NCBI RefSeq assembly: GCF_000258765.1
Contig: NZ_AJLT01000029.1
Span: 1 to 40,407, forward strand
DNA length: 40,407 bases
Origin: Gillisia marina
GTDB lineage: Bacteria; Bacteroidota; Bacteroidia; Flavobacteriales; Flavobacteriaceae
Direction of reading: 5' to 3'
The notes beneath the pieces are model-generated. The model made no database searches and was not told the origin of the DNA. It worked only from the letters and a program-made list of their open reading frames with translations. The translations under genes were made by a program, and so were the position numbers. This document shows, piece by piece, positions 27,670 through 36,149 of the stretch (position 1 is the stretch's first letter; every line of letters starts with the position of its first letter).

Positions 27670-28218
27670 ATGTTTAAAAACTTCCACGGTATCAAGTATT
27701 TGGTTTTTTGCTGCCTTTTCATCGCTCTTTTTTGTTCTAATAATCTTTCAGCACAAGAAAAAACAACTACAGATCGAATTGATGCGAAATTTTGGGATTC
27801 AGTAAGATTTGGTGGTAGCTTAGGTTTGAGTTTTGGTAACAATCAATTTACGGGTATCCTTGCGCCTTCTGCAGTTTACGATTTTAATGAGATTGTTTCA
27901 GCCGGGGTAGGATTGAGTGCCGCTTACGCTAAACAGAATCAATTTAAGGCAACTAGTCTTGGCGGAAGTGTGCTTACCTTAATAAGACCTGTGCGTTTTC
28001 TCCAACTTTCAGCAGAATTTCAAGAATTAAATATTCATAGGAAATTTGAATTTGATGGAGCAAATGTAGAAGAGCGCTATTGGGTTCCCGCACTATGGAC
28101 AGGAATTGGCTATAGAACTGGAAATGTTGTTGCCGGAATTCGATATGATCTTTTGCACGATGAAGACAAAAGTTTTTACAGCAATGCTTTTATGCCATTT
28201 GTGAGTGTCTATTTTTAA
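27670..28218 (+). CDS. Small outer-membrane beta-barrel protein next to sucA
   Basis: Function unknown. The 182 residues start with a signal peptide (FCCLFIALFCSNNLSAQ), followed by amphipathic strands typical of an eight- to ten-stranded barrel (FGGSLGLSFGNNQFTGILAP, LQLSAEFQELNIHR, GIGYRTGNVVAGIRYDLL) and a C-terminal strand ending in aromatics (PFVSVYF). From memory, close homologues next to sucA in flavobacterial genomes are annotated as alpha-ketoglutarate decarboxylase. Nothing in this sequence supports an enzyme of that kind, and the name probably spread from the neighbour. It is divergent from sucA. Its stop overlaps that of the convergent prenyl synthase. Confidence 0.8.
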   Translation: MFKNFHGIKYLVFCCLFIALFCSNNLSAQEKTTTDRIDAKFWDSVRFGGSLGLSFGNNQFTGILAPSAVYDFNEIVSAGVGLSAAYAKQNQFKATSLGGSVLTLIRPVRFLQLSAEFQELNIHRKFEFDGANVEERYWVPALWTGIGYRTGNVVAGIRYDLLHDEDKSFYSNAFMPFVSVYF

Positions 28219-29189
28219 ACCTTACGATCCATAAGAGAAGAACCAAACTGCCTTAACAATGCTTTTTTGTTCTCTGGCAAGTCTATTTGATCCAAGACCT
28301 CGAAAGCTTCATTTGTATATTTTGAGATTTCTTTTCTTGTAAGTTCTGCGGCTCCACTTTCTTCGAAAATTATTTTCACAGCTTCTATCTTTCCACTGGC
28401 ATCCATAGGATTAATAGAATAAAGATCCTCTAAATTATTAGAAGTTAATTTCCCAGAATTTTCTAAAGCTTTTAAATACAAAAAGGTCTTCTTATTTTCT
28501 ATAATATCACCGCCTACTTGTTTTCCAAAAGTTTTTGGATCACCAAACGCATCTAAATAATCGTCTTGTAGCTGAAATGCAATTCCTAGCAACCTACCGT
28601 ATTGATATACCGCTTTTTTACACTCCTCAGAAGTTCCTGCTACAATAGCGCCCATTTGCAAAGAAGCACCTACTAAAACAGCAGTTTTGTATTCTATCAT
28701 TTTAAGATAATCTTCTATCTCTACATCATCCCTACTCTCAAAATCTATATCGTATTGCTGCCCTTCGCAAACCTGAATGGCCGTTGTGGTAAATAATTGG
28801 GCTAACTCCTTGAAAATTATACCCTCATAATTTTCGAATAACTGATATGCATTAATTAGCATCGCATCCCCGGAAAGTATCCCGGTGTTTAAATCCCACT
28901 TTTCATGTACAGTCGCCTTCCCTCTTCTTAATGGAGCATCATCCATAATATCGTCATGCACCAAAGAAAAATTATGAAACACTTCTATCGCCAATGCCGC
29001 ATCTAACGCTTTTTCAAAAGGAGTGTCAAATATTTCAGCACTCATAAGCACAAGAACGGGACGTAACCTTTTCCCACCAAGATTTAGTATATAGGTAATA
29101 GGTTCGTAAAGATTTTTAGGCTCTTTAGTCTCTACTTTCAAATTTAAATACTCGATAAAAGCTTCTCTATATTCAGAAATAGTGTGCAT
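28215..29189 (-). CDS. Polyprenyl diphosphate synthase (short-chain prenyltransferase)
   Basis: Condenses isopentenyl diphosphate with allylic diphosphates (farnesyl or geranylgeranyl product) for quinone, carotenoid and cell-wall lipid supply. From ATG 29189 it has 324 residues. The first aspartate-rich motif DDIMDD is at D79-D84 within LVHDDIMDDAPLRRG, and the second is LQDDYLDAFGD. An aromatic (F74) at position -5 of the first motif suggests a short-chain product, an inference. The basic GGKRLRP substrate motif is present at 38-44. An in-frame TTG at 29195 adds two residues; ATG is preferred. The gene is divergent from tetR. Confidence 0.93.
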   Translation of the reverse strand: MHTISEYREAFIEYLNLKVETKEPKNLYEPITYILNLGGKRLRPVLVLMSAEIFDTPFEKALDAALAIEVFHNFSLVHDDIMDDAPLRRGKATVHEKWDLNTGILSGDAMLINAYQLFENYEGIIFKELAQLFTTTAIQVCEGQQYDIDFESRDDVEIEDYLKMIEYKTAVLVGASLQMGAIVAGTSEECKKAVYQYGRLLGIAFQLQDDYLDAFGDPKTFGKQVGGDIIENKKTFLYLKALENSGKLTSNNLEDLYSINPMDASGKIEAVKIIFEESGAAELTRKEISKYTNEAFEVLDQIDLPENKKALLRQFGSSLMDRKV

Positions 29190-29268
29190 TCGCAAAATTT
29201 TCGGCTAAAATACCATAATTGAGAACATATTCTAAACTTAAGCCTTGGTTAAATATCTATTAAACTTT

Positions 29269-29296
29269 GGAAACTTTTTTTGTTTTTAAAGTTTCC
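29269..29296. promoter_or_regulatory. Putative TetR operator overlapping the tetR promoter
   Basis: Perfect inverted repeat GGAAACTTT (29269-29277) and AAAGTTTCC (29288-29296) with a 10-nt T-rich spacer. The -33 TTTG (29279-29282) lies within the spacer and the -7 box starts 7 nt downstream, so a bound repressor would block polymerase. The position before tetR suggests autorepression. Confidence 0.6.
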
Positions 29297-29310
29297 TTGG
29301 TGTATTTTTG
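29279..29310 (+). promoter_or_regulatory. Promoter of the tetR-efflux operon
   Basis: TTTG (29279-29282), a 20-nt spacer, and TATTTTTG (29303-29310) match both halves of the Bacteroidota promoter. The -7 box ends 19 nt before the GTG start at 29330. Confidence 0.75.
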
Positions 29311-29329
29311 CCGAAAATTTATAACAAGC

Positions 29330-29941
29330 GTGCAAGAGAAAATTTTACATAAAGCTGTTGAGCTATTTTTAAATTTCGGATTTAAAAGTGTGACGATGGA
29401 TGATATTGCCACAGAAATGGGAATATCTAAAAAGACCATTTATACACACTTCTCTACAAAAACGAAATTAGTAGAAGCTGCAGCGCTTTATATCTTTGAA
29501 ACTATTTCTACAGGGATTGGTTGTATTAGTGCTAAAAAGCTAAACGTAATTGAAGAAACCTTCGAAATAAAGAATTTTGCGATGAAGCATTTAAACAATG
29601 AACGTTCTTCGCCGCAATATCAACTAAATAAGTATTATCCCAAAATAGCAGCGGTTTTAAAGAACAAGCAATTTGAAGTAATGCAAGAATGTGTTGTGGA
29701 TAATTTAAATAGAGGGATAGAAACCGAAGTTTACAGGGAAAACATCCCTGTTTCCTTTATTTCCAGAATCTATTTTGTTGGGATCACAGGGATTAAGGAT
29801 AACGATCTTTTTCCTACAGAAGAATTTCCAATTCTGGAATTAATGGAAAATTATCTTGAATATCATTTACGTGCCATAGTAACAGAAAAAGGCTTAAAAA
29901 CCCTGAATAAATTTATCAATAAAACACCCGAAGACAAGTAA
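29330..29941 (+). CDS. TetR/AcrR family transcriptional regulator
   Basis: A ligand-responsive repressor, probably of its own operon, which continues into tolC, membrane-fusion and RND pump genes. From GTG 29330 it has 203 residues starting MQEKILHKAVELFLNFGFKS. The HTH occupies about residues 9-50 (VTMDDIATEMGISKKTIYTHF), the hallmark of the family. The remainder is an all-helical ligand-binding domain. An in-frame ATG at 29267 lies upstream of the promoter and inside the operator, so it is rejected. Its stop overlaps the tolC start as TAATG (29939-29943). The palindrome at 29269-29296 is a likely binding site. Confidence 0.93.
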   Translation: MQEKILHKAVELFLNFGFKSVTMDDIATEMGISKKTIYTHFSTKTKLVEAAALYIFETISTGIGCISAKKLNVIEETFEIKNFAMKHLNNERSSPQYQLNKYYPKIAAVLKNKQFEVMQECVVDNLNRGIETEVYRENIPVSFISRIYFVGITGIKDNDLFPTEEFPILELMENYLEYHLRAIVTEKGLKTLNKFINKTPEDK

Positions 29942-31305
29942 TGAAAAAGATTATTTTAACATTCTTTCTAGCATTTCCAGCTTTAATATACGCACAAGAT
30001 GTAGAAATCAATTCTGTGCAATCCTATACACTGGAAGAAGCCATTGCTTACGGATTGGAAAACAGCTACAATTCAGAAATTGCCAGTAAAGATGTAGCTA
30101 TTGCATTAAAGCAAAAATGGGAAATCATAGCTCAAGGATTACCGCAAATAAGTGGGAATGCCGAATATAGAAACAATTTAGAACAACCGGTTACTTTATT
30201 GCCAGGAGAAATTGCCGGCGGAGATCCGGGAACTTTCGTGCCTGTAACTTTTGGAACCAAACAAAATTTAACCGCCACTGCAACCTGGAATCAGTTGATA
30301 TTTGATGGCTCCTATATAGTAGGTGTGCAATCTGCAAAAACCTTATTACAAATCTCAGAAAATGCGAAAGTAAAAACAGACCTTGTAGTAAAACAAACAA
30401 TTACTGACGCCTACGGGAATGTGCTGCTGGCTAGGGAAAGTGTTGAGATTTCAAAAAGAAACTTAGAGACCATTCAGAAGAATTATAATGACACTAAAGT
30501 CACTTATGAGAATGGCTTAATCGAGGAAGAGTCTGTAGAACAATTGGAGATCACATTGCTGGGCTTAGAAACAAGTTTGAATAATGCTCAACGAATGGAA
30601 GGGATCGCATACGATATGCTAAAATTAAGCATGGGTATTCCGGTGGCTACTCAAATTGTAGCAGTAGATAATCTAGAGCAGCTAAGCACAGATAATTTCG
30701 ACCTACAATTATTGAATAAACAAATTCCTATTGAAGATAATATAGATTTCAGGTTAGCACAAGATCAAAGCAACCAAGCAGAGATTTTGGTAAAACTTGA
30801 AAAAAGTAAAGCCCTTCCAACGCTGTCGGCTTTTGTAAATTATGGAGCTCAGGCCAATAGTGATACTTTCAGTTTTTTTACCAATAATCAAGTATATTTT
30901 GATCAATCTGTATTGGGACTAAGCTTAAATGTGCCTATTTTTAGTAGTGGATTAAGAAGCGCCAGAACTGCGCAAAAGCAAATTCAATATGAGCAGTCTA
31001 AACTTCAACTGGAGTTAACTAAAAATCAAGTAGAATTAGAAATACAGTCTGCAAAGAACGATTATGAATTTAGCTTGGAGAATTATGCTAATAAAGGGAA
31101 AAGCTTGGATCTTGCAGAGCGTATTGAAAACAAAAATCAGGTTAAGTTTTTAGAAGGATTGTCTTCCAGTTTCGAGTTAAACGAAGCACAACAACAACTA
31201 TATAGAGCACAACAAGAATACCTTCAAGCAATGTTGGAAGTTGTTACTACAAAAACAGCAATAGAAAACTTATTGGACACCACTAAATATTCAAAAGAAA
31301 ATTAA
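29941..31305 (+). CDS. TolC family outer-membrane efflux protein
   Basis: Outer-membrane channel of a tripartite efflux pump. The 454 residues start with a signal peptide (MKKIILTFFLAFPALIYAQ), then two repeats of the long helical hairpins and short strands of OEP proteins, including TYENGLIEEESVEQLEITL and VKFLEGLSSSFELNEAQQQL near the ends of the repeats. The start overlaps the tetR stop, so expression is coupled to the regulator. The membrane-fusion and RND genes follow 22 nt and 9 nt apart. A complete TolC-MFP-RND set makes an export pump. Confidence 0.94.
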   Translation: MKKIILTFFLAFPALIYAQDVEINSVQSYTLEEAIAYGLENSYNSEIASKDVAIALKQKWEIIAQGLPQISGNAEYRNNLEQPVTLLPGEIAGGDPGTFVPVTFGTKQNLTATATWNQLIFDGSYIVGVQSAKTLLQISENAKVKTDLVVKQTITDAYGNVLLARESVEISKRNLETIQKNYNDTKVTYENGLIEEESVEQLEITLLGLETSLNNAQRMEGIAYDMLKLSMGIPVATQIVAVDNLEQLSTDNFDLQLLNKQIPIEDNIDFRLAQDQSNQAEILVKLEKSKALPTLSAFVNYGAQANSDTFSFFTNNQVYFDQSVLGLSLNVPIFSSGLRSARTAQKQIQYEQSKLQLELTKNQVELEIQSAKNDYEFSLENYANKGKSLDLAERIENKNQVKFLEGLSSSFELNEAQQQLYRAQQEYLQAMLEVVTTKTAIENLLDTTKYSKEN

Positions 31306-31327
31306 AAATCTCTTCAATTTTAAGAAC

Positions 31328-32494
31328 ATGAAAAAGTTATTATACATATCAACATTATCCCTACTTCTTATCGCTTGTGGAGAAGACAATAAAAATTCGA
31401 TGGAAGCGGTACTAGAATCTAACGATATCGAAACCATTCAGAAAAAAAGAGATGAATTGACCACAGAACAACAGGAAATTCATACCAAGCTAAAGGTGTT
31501 AGACAATAAACTGGCTGAACTTAATCCTGAAAAGAATGTTCCATTAATTACCACCTTTACTGCAAAATCTGAAGTTTTTAATCACTTTTTAGAGCTTCAA
31601 GGAAGTGTAGAGACCAAACAAAATGTGGTAATAAATGCCGAAATGGGCGGGATTTTACAACAAGTTTATGTAAAAGAAGGTCAGAAAGTTTCTAAAGGTC
31701 AATTGCTTGCGAGAATAGACGATGGCGGAATGAGCCAACAAGTAGCACAATTACAAATTCAGGCAGATCTTGCTAAAACTACCTTTGAGCGCCAACAACG
31801 CTTGTGGGAACAAAAGATTGGAAGCGAAATTCAATATTTACAGGCAAAGTCCAATTATGAAGCACAGCAAAGTGCGGTGAACCAAATGAAGAGTCAGTTA
31901 TCTAAATCTACCGTGACGGCACCTTTTTCTGGAACTATAGACGATATAATTACCGAGCAGGGAAGCGTGGTTTCCCCTGGACAAACTCCAATCTTACGTA
32001 TTGTGAATCTTAGCGATATGTATATAACAACAGATGTTCCGGAAAGCTATATCGCAGATGTGGTAGAAGGTAAAAATGTTGAAGTAACATTCCCTGTTTT
32101 AGGAAAAACTGTAGAAACAAAAATTAGACAAACCGGAAGCTTCATAAACCCGGACAACAGAACCTTCAATGCAGAAATTGAAGTTCCGAATAAGGAAAAA
32201 ATGATCAAGCCTAATTTAACGGCTCGATTAAAAATAAATGATTACACCAACGACAAAGCTTTAATGATCCCGCAAAGCATTATTTCAGAAAATGCTGAAG
32301 GGGAACAATACATCTATATTTTAGATAGTATTAAGGATAAAAAAGCGATAGCCAAACAAACATTTATTAAAACCGGAAAAACACAAGGAGATGTAATTGA
32401 GGTTTTAGAAGGACTTAAGGATGGAGATGCAATTATCGAGGAAGGTGCTCGAAGTGTGAAAGATGGTCAAACAGTAAAGATTATAACTTACTAA
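31328..32494 (+). CDS. Efflux RND transporter periplasmic adaptor subunit (lipoprotein)
   Basis: Membrane-fusion protein linking the RND permease to TolC. The 388 residues start with a lipoprotein signal (MKKLLYISTLSLLLIACGED, lipidated C17), then a coiled-coil-like linker (about 25-70). The lipoyl/beta-barrel domain follows: VVINAEMGGILQQVYVKEGQ (about 100-120), a helical hairpin, and the second half STVTAPFSGTIDDIITEQGS. The C-terminal membrane-proximal domain ends in DGDAIIEEGARSVKDGQTV. It has the usual adaptor length and lies between tolC and the RND gene. Confidence 0.94.
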   Translation: MKKLLYISTLSLLLIACGEDNKNSMEAVLESNDIETIQKKRDELTTEQQEIHTKLKVLDNKLAELNPEKNVPLITTFTAKSEVFNHFLELQGSVETKQNVVINAEMGGILQQVYVKEGQKVSKGQLLARIDDGGMSQQVAQLQIQADLAKTTFERQQRLWEQKIGSEIQYLQAKSNYEAQQSAVNQMKSQLSKSTVTAPFSGTIDDIITEQGSVVSPGQTPILRIVNLSDMYITTDVPESYIADVVEGKNVEVTFPVLGKTVETKIRQTGSFINPDNRTFNAEIEVPNKEKMIKPNLTARLKINDYTNDKALMIPQSIISENAEGEQYIYILDSIKDKKAIAKQTFIKTGKTQGDVIEVLEGLKDGDAIIEEGARSVKDGQTVKIITY

Positions 32495-32503
32495 GAATAC
32501 GTG

Positions 32504-35500
32504 ATGGCAAAAAAGCAAAAAAATATCGAGAAGGAATTTAAAATGTCTTCTTGGGCAATAAAGAATAAGACTACCATTTATATGGGGATGATCTTGATTC
32601 TTTTCCTTGGGATCTCTGCATATTTCACGATGCCAAGAGAAAGTTTCCCGGAAATTCAGGAAACCAAAATCTATGTAAGCTCTCTTTTTCCCGGGAACAC
32701 TGCGGAAGATATCGAGAAATTGATAACAAATCCGTTAGAGGACAAGCTGAAAACTGTGAGTAGTGTGGTGGAGATTACTTCTACCTCTCAGGAGGATTAT
32801 TCGATGATCGTAATAGAGTTTGATGAGGATATCCCTGTAGAACTTGCTAAACAAAAAGTGAAGGATGAAATAGATTCTGAAACTTCCGGCGAAGACTGGC
32901 CAACATTTAACGGCGCGAAAGTAGAGCCTAATGTTTTCGAGCTGAGCATGTCTGAAGAAATTCCAATTCTAAATATCAATATCTCGGGAGATTATCCAGT
33001 TACAAAACTGAAGGAATTTGGAGAATATCTTCAAGATGAAATAGAAAACCTTCCGGAGATCAAGAAAGTAGATATTCGTGGTGCACAGGAAAAAGAAATT
33101 GAAGTTGCTGTAGATATCTATAAAATGATGGCTTCTTCAGTGAGTTTTCAAGATATTACAAGCGCCATTAGTAATGGGAATATGACGATGTCTGCAGGAA
33201 ATTTTATTGCCAGTGGACAACGAAGGACTATTAGAATTATCGGAGAAATACACAATCCGGAAGATCTGGAAAATTTCGTTGTGAAATCTGACAATGGGAA
33301 TAATGTCTATCTAAAGGATCTAGCTACAATTTCATTTAAAGAAAAAGACAGAACTACCTATGCGCGAGAATTTGGGGATCGCGTAGTGATGCTGGATGTA
33401 AAGAAACGTGCAGGTAAGAACATGGTTGCTGCGGCAGAACAAATAGAACTCATTGTAAAAGATGCAAAAGAGAATGTTTTTCCTTCCAATCTTAAGATAA
33501 CTATTACAAACGATCAGTCCTCCAAAACCATCGGGCAAGTAGACGATCTTGTAAACAACATCATCTTTGGGATTATTCTGGTGGTTACCGTTTTGATGTT
33601 CTTTTTAGGATTCAAAAATGCCCTTTTTGTTGGGTTTGCAATTCCTATGTCGATGTTTATGTCTTTAATGATTCTCAATCAGCTTGGATATACCATGAAC
33701 ACGATGATCCTATTTGGGTTAATTATGGGACTCGGGATGTTGGTGGATAACGGAATTGTAGTTGTGGAGAACGTGTATCGTTTGATGGATGAAGAAGGTA
33801 TGAGCAGGATTGAAGCAGCGAAAGAAGGAATTGGAGAAATTGCACTTCCTATTATTATATCTACCGCAACAACAGTAGCTGCATTTATTCCTTTAGGACT
33901 GTGGCCCGGAGTAATGGGACAATTTATGATCTATTTCCCCATCACACTTTCGGTGGTGTTAGGATCTTCCCTATTTGTAGCCATATTCTTTAACTCTGTG
34001 TTGGTGTCTCAATTTATGACTACTGAAGATAGAAATCAGCCAAGAAAAAGAATCATTAGAATATCTTCCATTGTTGCCGGTATCGGTCTGTTAATTTTCA
34101 TATTTGGTGGAGAATACAGGGCTTTAGGTACGGTAATGATCTTTACAGCTATTATGATGTGGGTGTATCGCTTGTTACTAAGAAAAATGGCAAATAGATT
34201 TCAGAATAAATCTTTGGTGAAATTAGAGAACTGGTATGAGGGGAAATTAACCTCATCATTCAAAAAGAAACGTCCATATTGGATCGTGGGAGCTACTTTC
34301 TTGTTGCTATTTATTGCCTTTATGGCCTTTGGAGCATCATTGGGAGCACAACGTACAAAAGTGGAGTTTTTCCCGGATAACAAACCAAACCAGATCATTG
34401 TTTATATAGAATATCCACAAGGAACAGATATAGAAAAAACCAATGCGATCACTAAAGAGATTGAAGAAAAGGTTTACAAGGTTATAAACGATCCTGAATA
34501 TATAGAGGATGGAACTAATTTCTTAGTAGAAAGTGCAGTTTCCCAAGTTGGGGAAGGTGCAGGAAATCCACAAACAGATGGAGGTTCTGCCGCAGAGATG
34601 CCTCATAAAGGGAAGATCACCGCATCCATGAGGGAGTATAAATTCCGAAAAGGAGCAGATAGTGAGTTGTTGCGTCAAAAAGTACAGGAAGCATTAGTTG
34701 GAATCTATCCTGGAGTACTGATTTCTGTTGAAAAGGATCAAAATGGTCCTCCTGCAGGTGCTCCAATTAATATTGAATTAGAAGGTGAAGATTATAACGA
34801 ATTGATTGCAACTGCAGAGAAAATGCGGGAGTTTATCAATAGTAAAAACATTGCGGCAATCGATGAATTGAAGATCGATGTGAATAAAGATAAGCCTGCA
34901 ATGCAGGTGATTATCGACAGAGAAAAAGCTGGAGAGCTAGGCGTTAATGCCGGACAAGTTGGACAGCAACTTCGTAATTCAATCTTCGGAACAAAAGCTG
35001 GAGTTTACAAAGAAGCTGGGGAAGATTACGATATTTATGTAAGATTCAACGAAGCGAGTAGATACAATACAAGCGCACTTTTCAATCAGTCTATGACCTT
35101 TAGAACAAATACCGGGCAGTTACGTGAAATACCTGTTTCAGCGGTGACTTCTAAAAAGAACAGTTCTGGGTTTAGCGCTATTAAGCATAGAGATACGCGT
35201 CGTGTTGTAACAGTTTATTCTGCTTTGGCTCCCGGTTATACAGATGCCGGCGCAGTTGTAGCTCAGGTTCAGAATGAAATGAGAGGTTTCGAAGGGCTTC
35301 CAGAAGATATCAAAGTAGATTATACAGGGCAAATTGAGGAGCAAAACAAGCAGCAATCCTTCCTGATGGGAGCATTTTTTAGCGGACTCGGTTTGATCTT
35401 CCTTATCCTGATCTTCCAATTTAACTCGATCTCTAAACCATTAATTATAATGATCGCGATCTTCTTGAGTTTGATAGGAGTATTTGGCGGAATTGTTATT

Positions 35501-36022
35501 TCCGGAGCGCCATTCGTGATTATGATGACGATGATGGGAATTATCTCTCTGGCAGGTATTGTGGTGAATAATGGAGTGGTATTGCTCGATTATGCCCAAT
35601 TACTTATAGATAGAAAAAAACTTGTGCTAGGTTTACGAGAAGATGAGTATTTAGATAAAGACCAGTTGCTTAAAACTATTATTCAGGCAGGTAAAGCCCG
35701 TTTAAGACCGGTATTGCTTACTGCAATTACTACAATCTTAGGATTGATACCACTAGCGATAGGTTTGAATATAGATTTCTTCAAGTTGTTTAGTGAGTTC
35801 GACGCGAACATTTATTTTGGAGGAGATAATGTGATTTTCTGGGGGCCATTGGCTTGGACAGTGATCTACGGACTTATGGTAGCAACCTTCTTAACATTGA
35901 TTATTGTACCAATCTTATTCTATATAGCAATGAGAATTAAAATGTGGGTACATTCTAAAAAAACTACGGAAGAAGTTGTTGTACAAAAAGAAGAATTCGA
36001 AACTGTAGAAATAGCTGAATAA
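32504..36022 (+). CDS. Efflux RND transporter permease subunit (HAE-1-like)
   Basis: Inner-membrane proton/drug antiporter of the tripartite pump. From ATG 32504 it has 1172 residues, longer than AcrB (about 1050). It has the duplicated RND layout: helix 1 at about 28-45, a large periplasmic domain to about 350, helices 2-6 to about 500, an extra cytoplasmic/membrane insertion near 510-590, then the second half. In the fourth helix the usual DD proton-relay pair is D415-N416 (GMLVDNGIVVVENV). In the tenth helix the equivalent of AcrB K940 reads N1022-N1023 (GIVVNNGVVLLDY). The remaining family markers are intact. The preceding GTG at 32501 is in frame; ATG is preferred. A terminator follows at 36044. 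Confidence 0.94.
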   Translation: MAKKQKNIEKEFKMSSWAIKNKTTIYMGMILILFLGISAYFTMPRESFPEIQETKIYVSSLFPGNTAEDIEKLITNPLEDKLKTVSSVVEITSTSQEDYSMIVIEFDEDIPVELAKQKVKDEIDSETSGEDWPTFNGAKVEPNVFELSMSEEIPILNINISGDYPVTKLKEFGEYLQDEIENLPEIKKVDIRGAQEKEIEVAVDIYKMMASSVSFQDITSAISNGNMTMSAGNFIASGQRRTIRIIGEIHNPEDLENFVVKSDNGNNVYLKDLATISFKEKDRTTYAREFGDRVVMLDVKKRAGKNMVAAAEQIELIVKDAKENVFPSNLKITITNDQSSKTIGQVDDLVNNIIFGIILVVTVLMFFLGFKNALFVGFAIPMSMFMSLMILNQLGYTMNTMILFGLIMGLGMLVDNGIVVVENVYRLMDEEGMSRIEAAKEGIGEIALPIIISTATTVAAFIPLGLWPGVMGQFMIYFPITLSVVLGSSLFVAIFFNSVLVSQFMTTEDRNQPRKRIIRISSIVAGIGLLIFIFGGEYRALGTVMIFTAIMMWVYRLLLRKMANRFQNKSLVKLENWYEGKLTSSFKKKRPYWIVGATFLLLFIAFMAFGASLGAQRTKVEFFPDNKPNQIIVYIEYPQGTDIEKTNAITKEIEEKVYKVINDPEYIEDGTNFLVESAVSQVGEGAGNPQTDGGSAAEMPHKGKITASMREYKFRKGADSELLRQKVQEALVGIYPGVLISVEKDQNGPPAGAPINIELEGEDYNELIATAEKMREFINSKNIAAIDELKIDVNKDKPAMQVIIDREKAGELGVNAGQVGQQLRNSIFGTKAGVYKEAGEDYDIYVRFNEASRYNTSALFNQSMTFRTNTGQLREIPVSAVTSKKNSSGFSAIKHRDTRRVVTVYSALAPGYTDAGAVVAQVQNEMRGFEGLPEDIKVDYTGQIEEQNKQQSFLMGAFFSGLGLIFLILIFQFNSISKPLIIMIAIFLSLIGVFGGIVISGAPFVIMMTMMGIISLAGIVVNNGVVLLDYAQLLIDRKKLVLGLREDEYLDKDQLLKTIIQAGKARLRPVLLTAITTILGLIPLAIGLNIDFFKLFSEFDANIYFGGDNVIFWGPLAWTVIYGLMVATFLTLIIVPILFYIAMRIKMWVHSKKTTEEVVVQKEEFETVEIAE

Positions 36023-36043
36023 ATATTATTTCTAGAATGCTAT

Positions 36044-36082
36044 AAAAACCTTTCAGCCATTAAAAGCTGAAAGGTTTTTTTT
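36044..36082 (+). terminator. Intrinsic terminator of the efflux operon
   Basis: Perfect 14-bp arms AAAAACCTTTCAGC (36044-36057) and GCTGAAAGGTTTTT (36066-36079) around an eight-nt loop, followed by T's to 36082. It lies 21 nt past the RND stop. Confidence 0.9.
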
Positions 36083-36117
36083 ATGTCTCAATTCTTCAGT
36101 GTAACACTTAATCTTCT

Positions 36118-36125
36118 TACTTTTG
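36118..36125 (+). promoter_or_regulatory. -7 promoter box of aspS
   Basis: TACTTTTG, an exact TAnnTTTG match, ending 24 nt before the ATG at 36150. Its position supports that upstream start rather than the in-frame ATG at 36248. Confidence 0.65.
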
Positions 36126-36149
36126 CAAACCAAATTTCAATAGTGCGTT

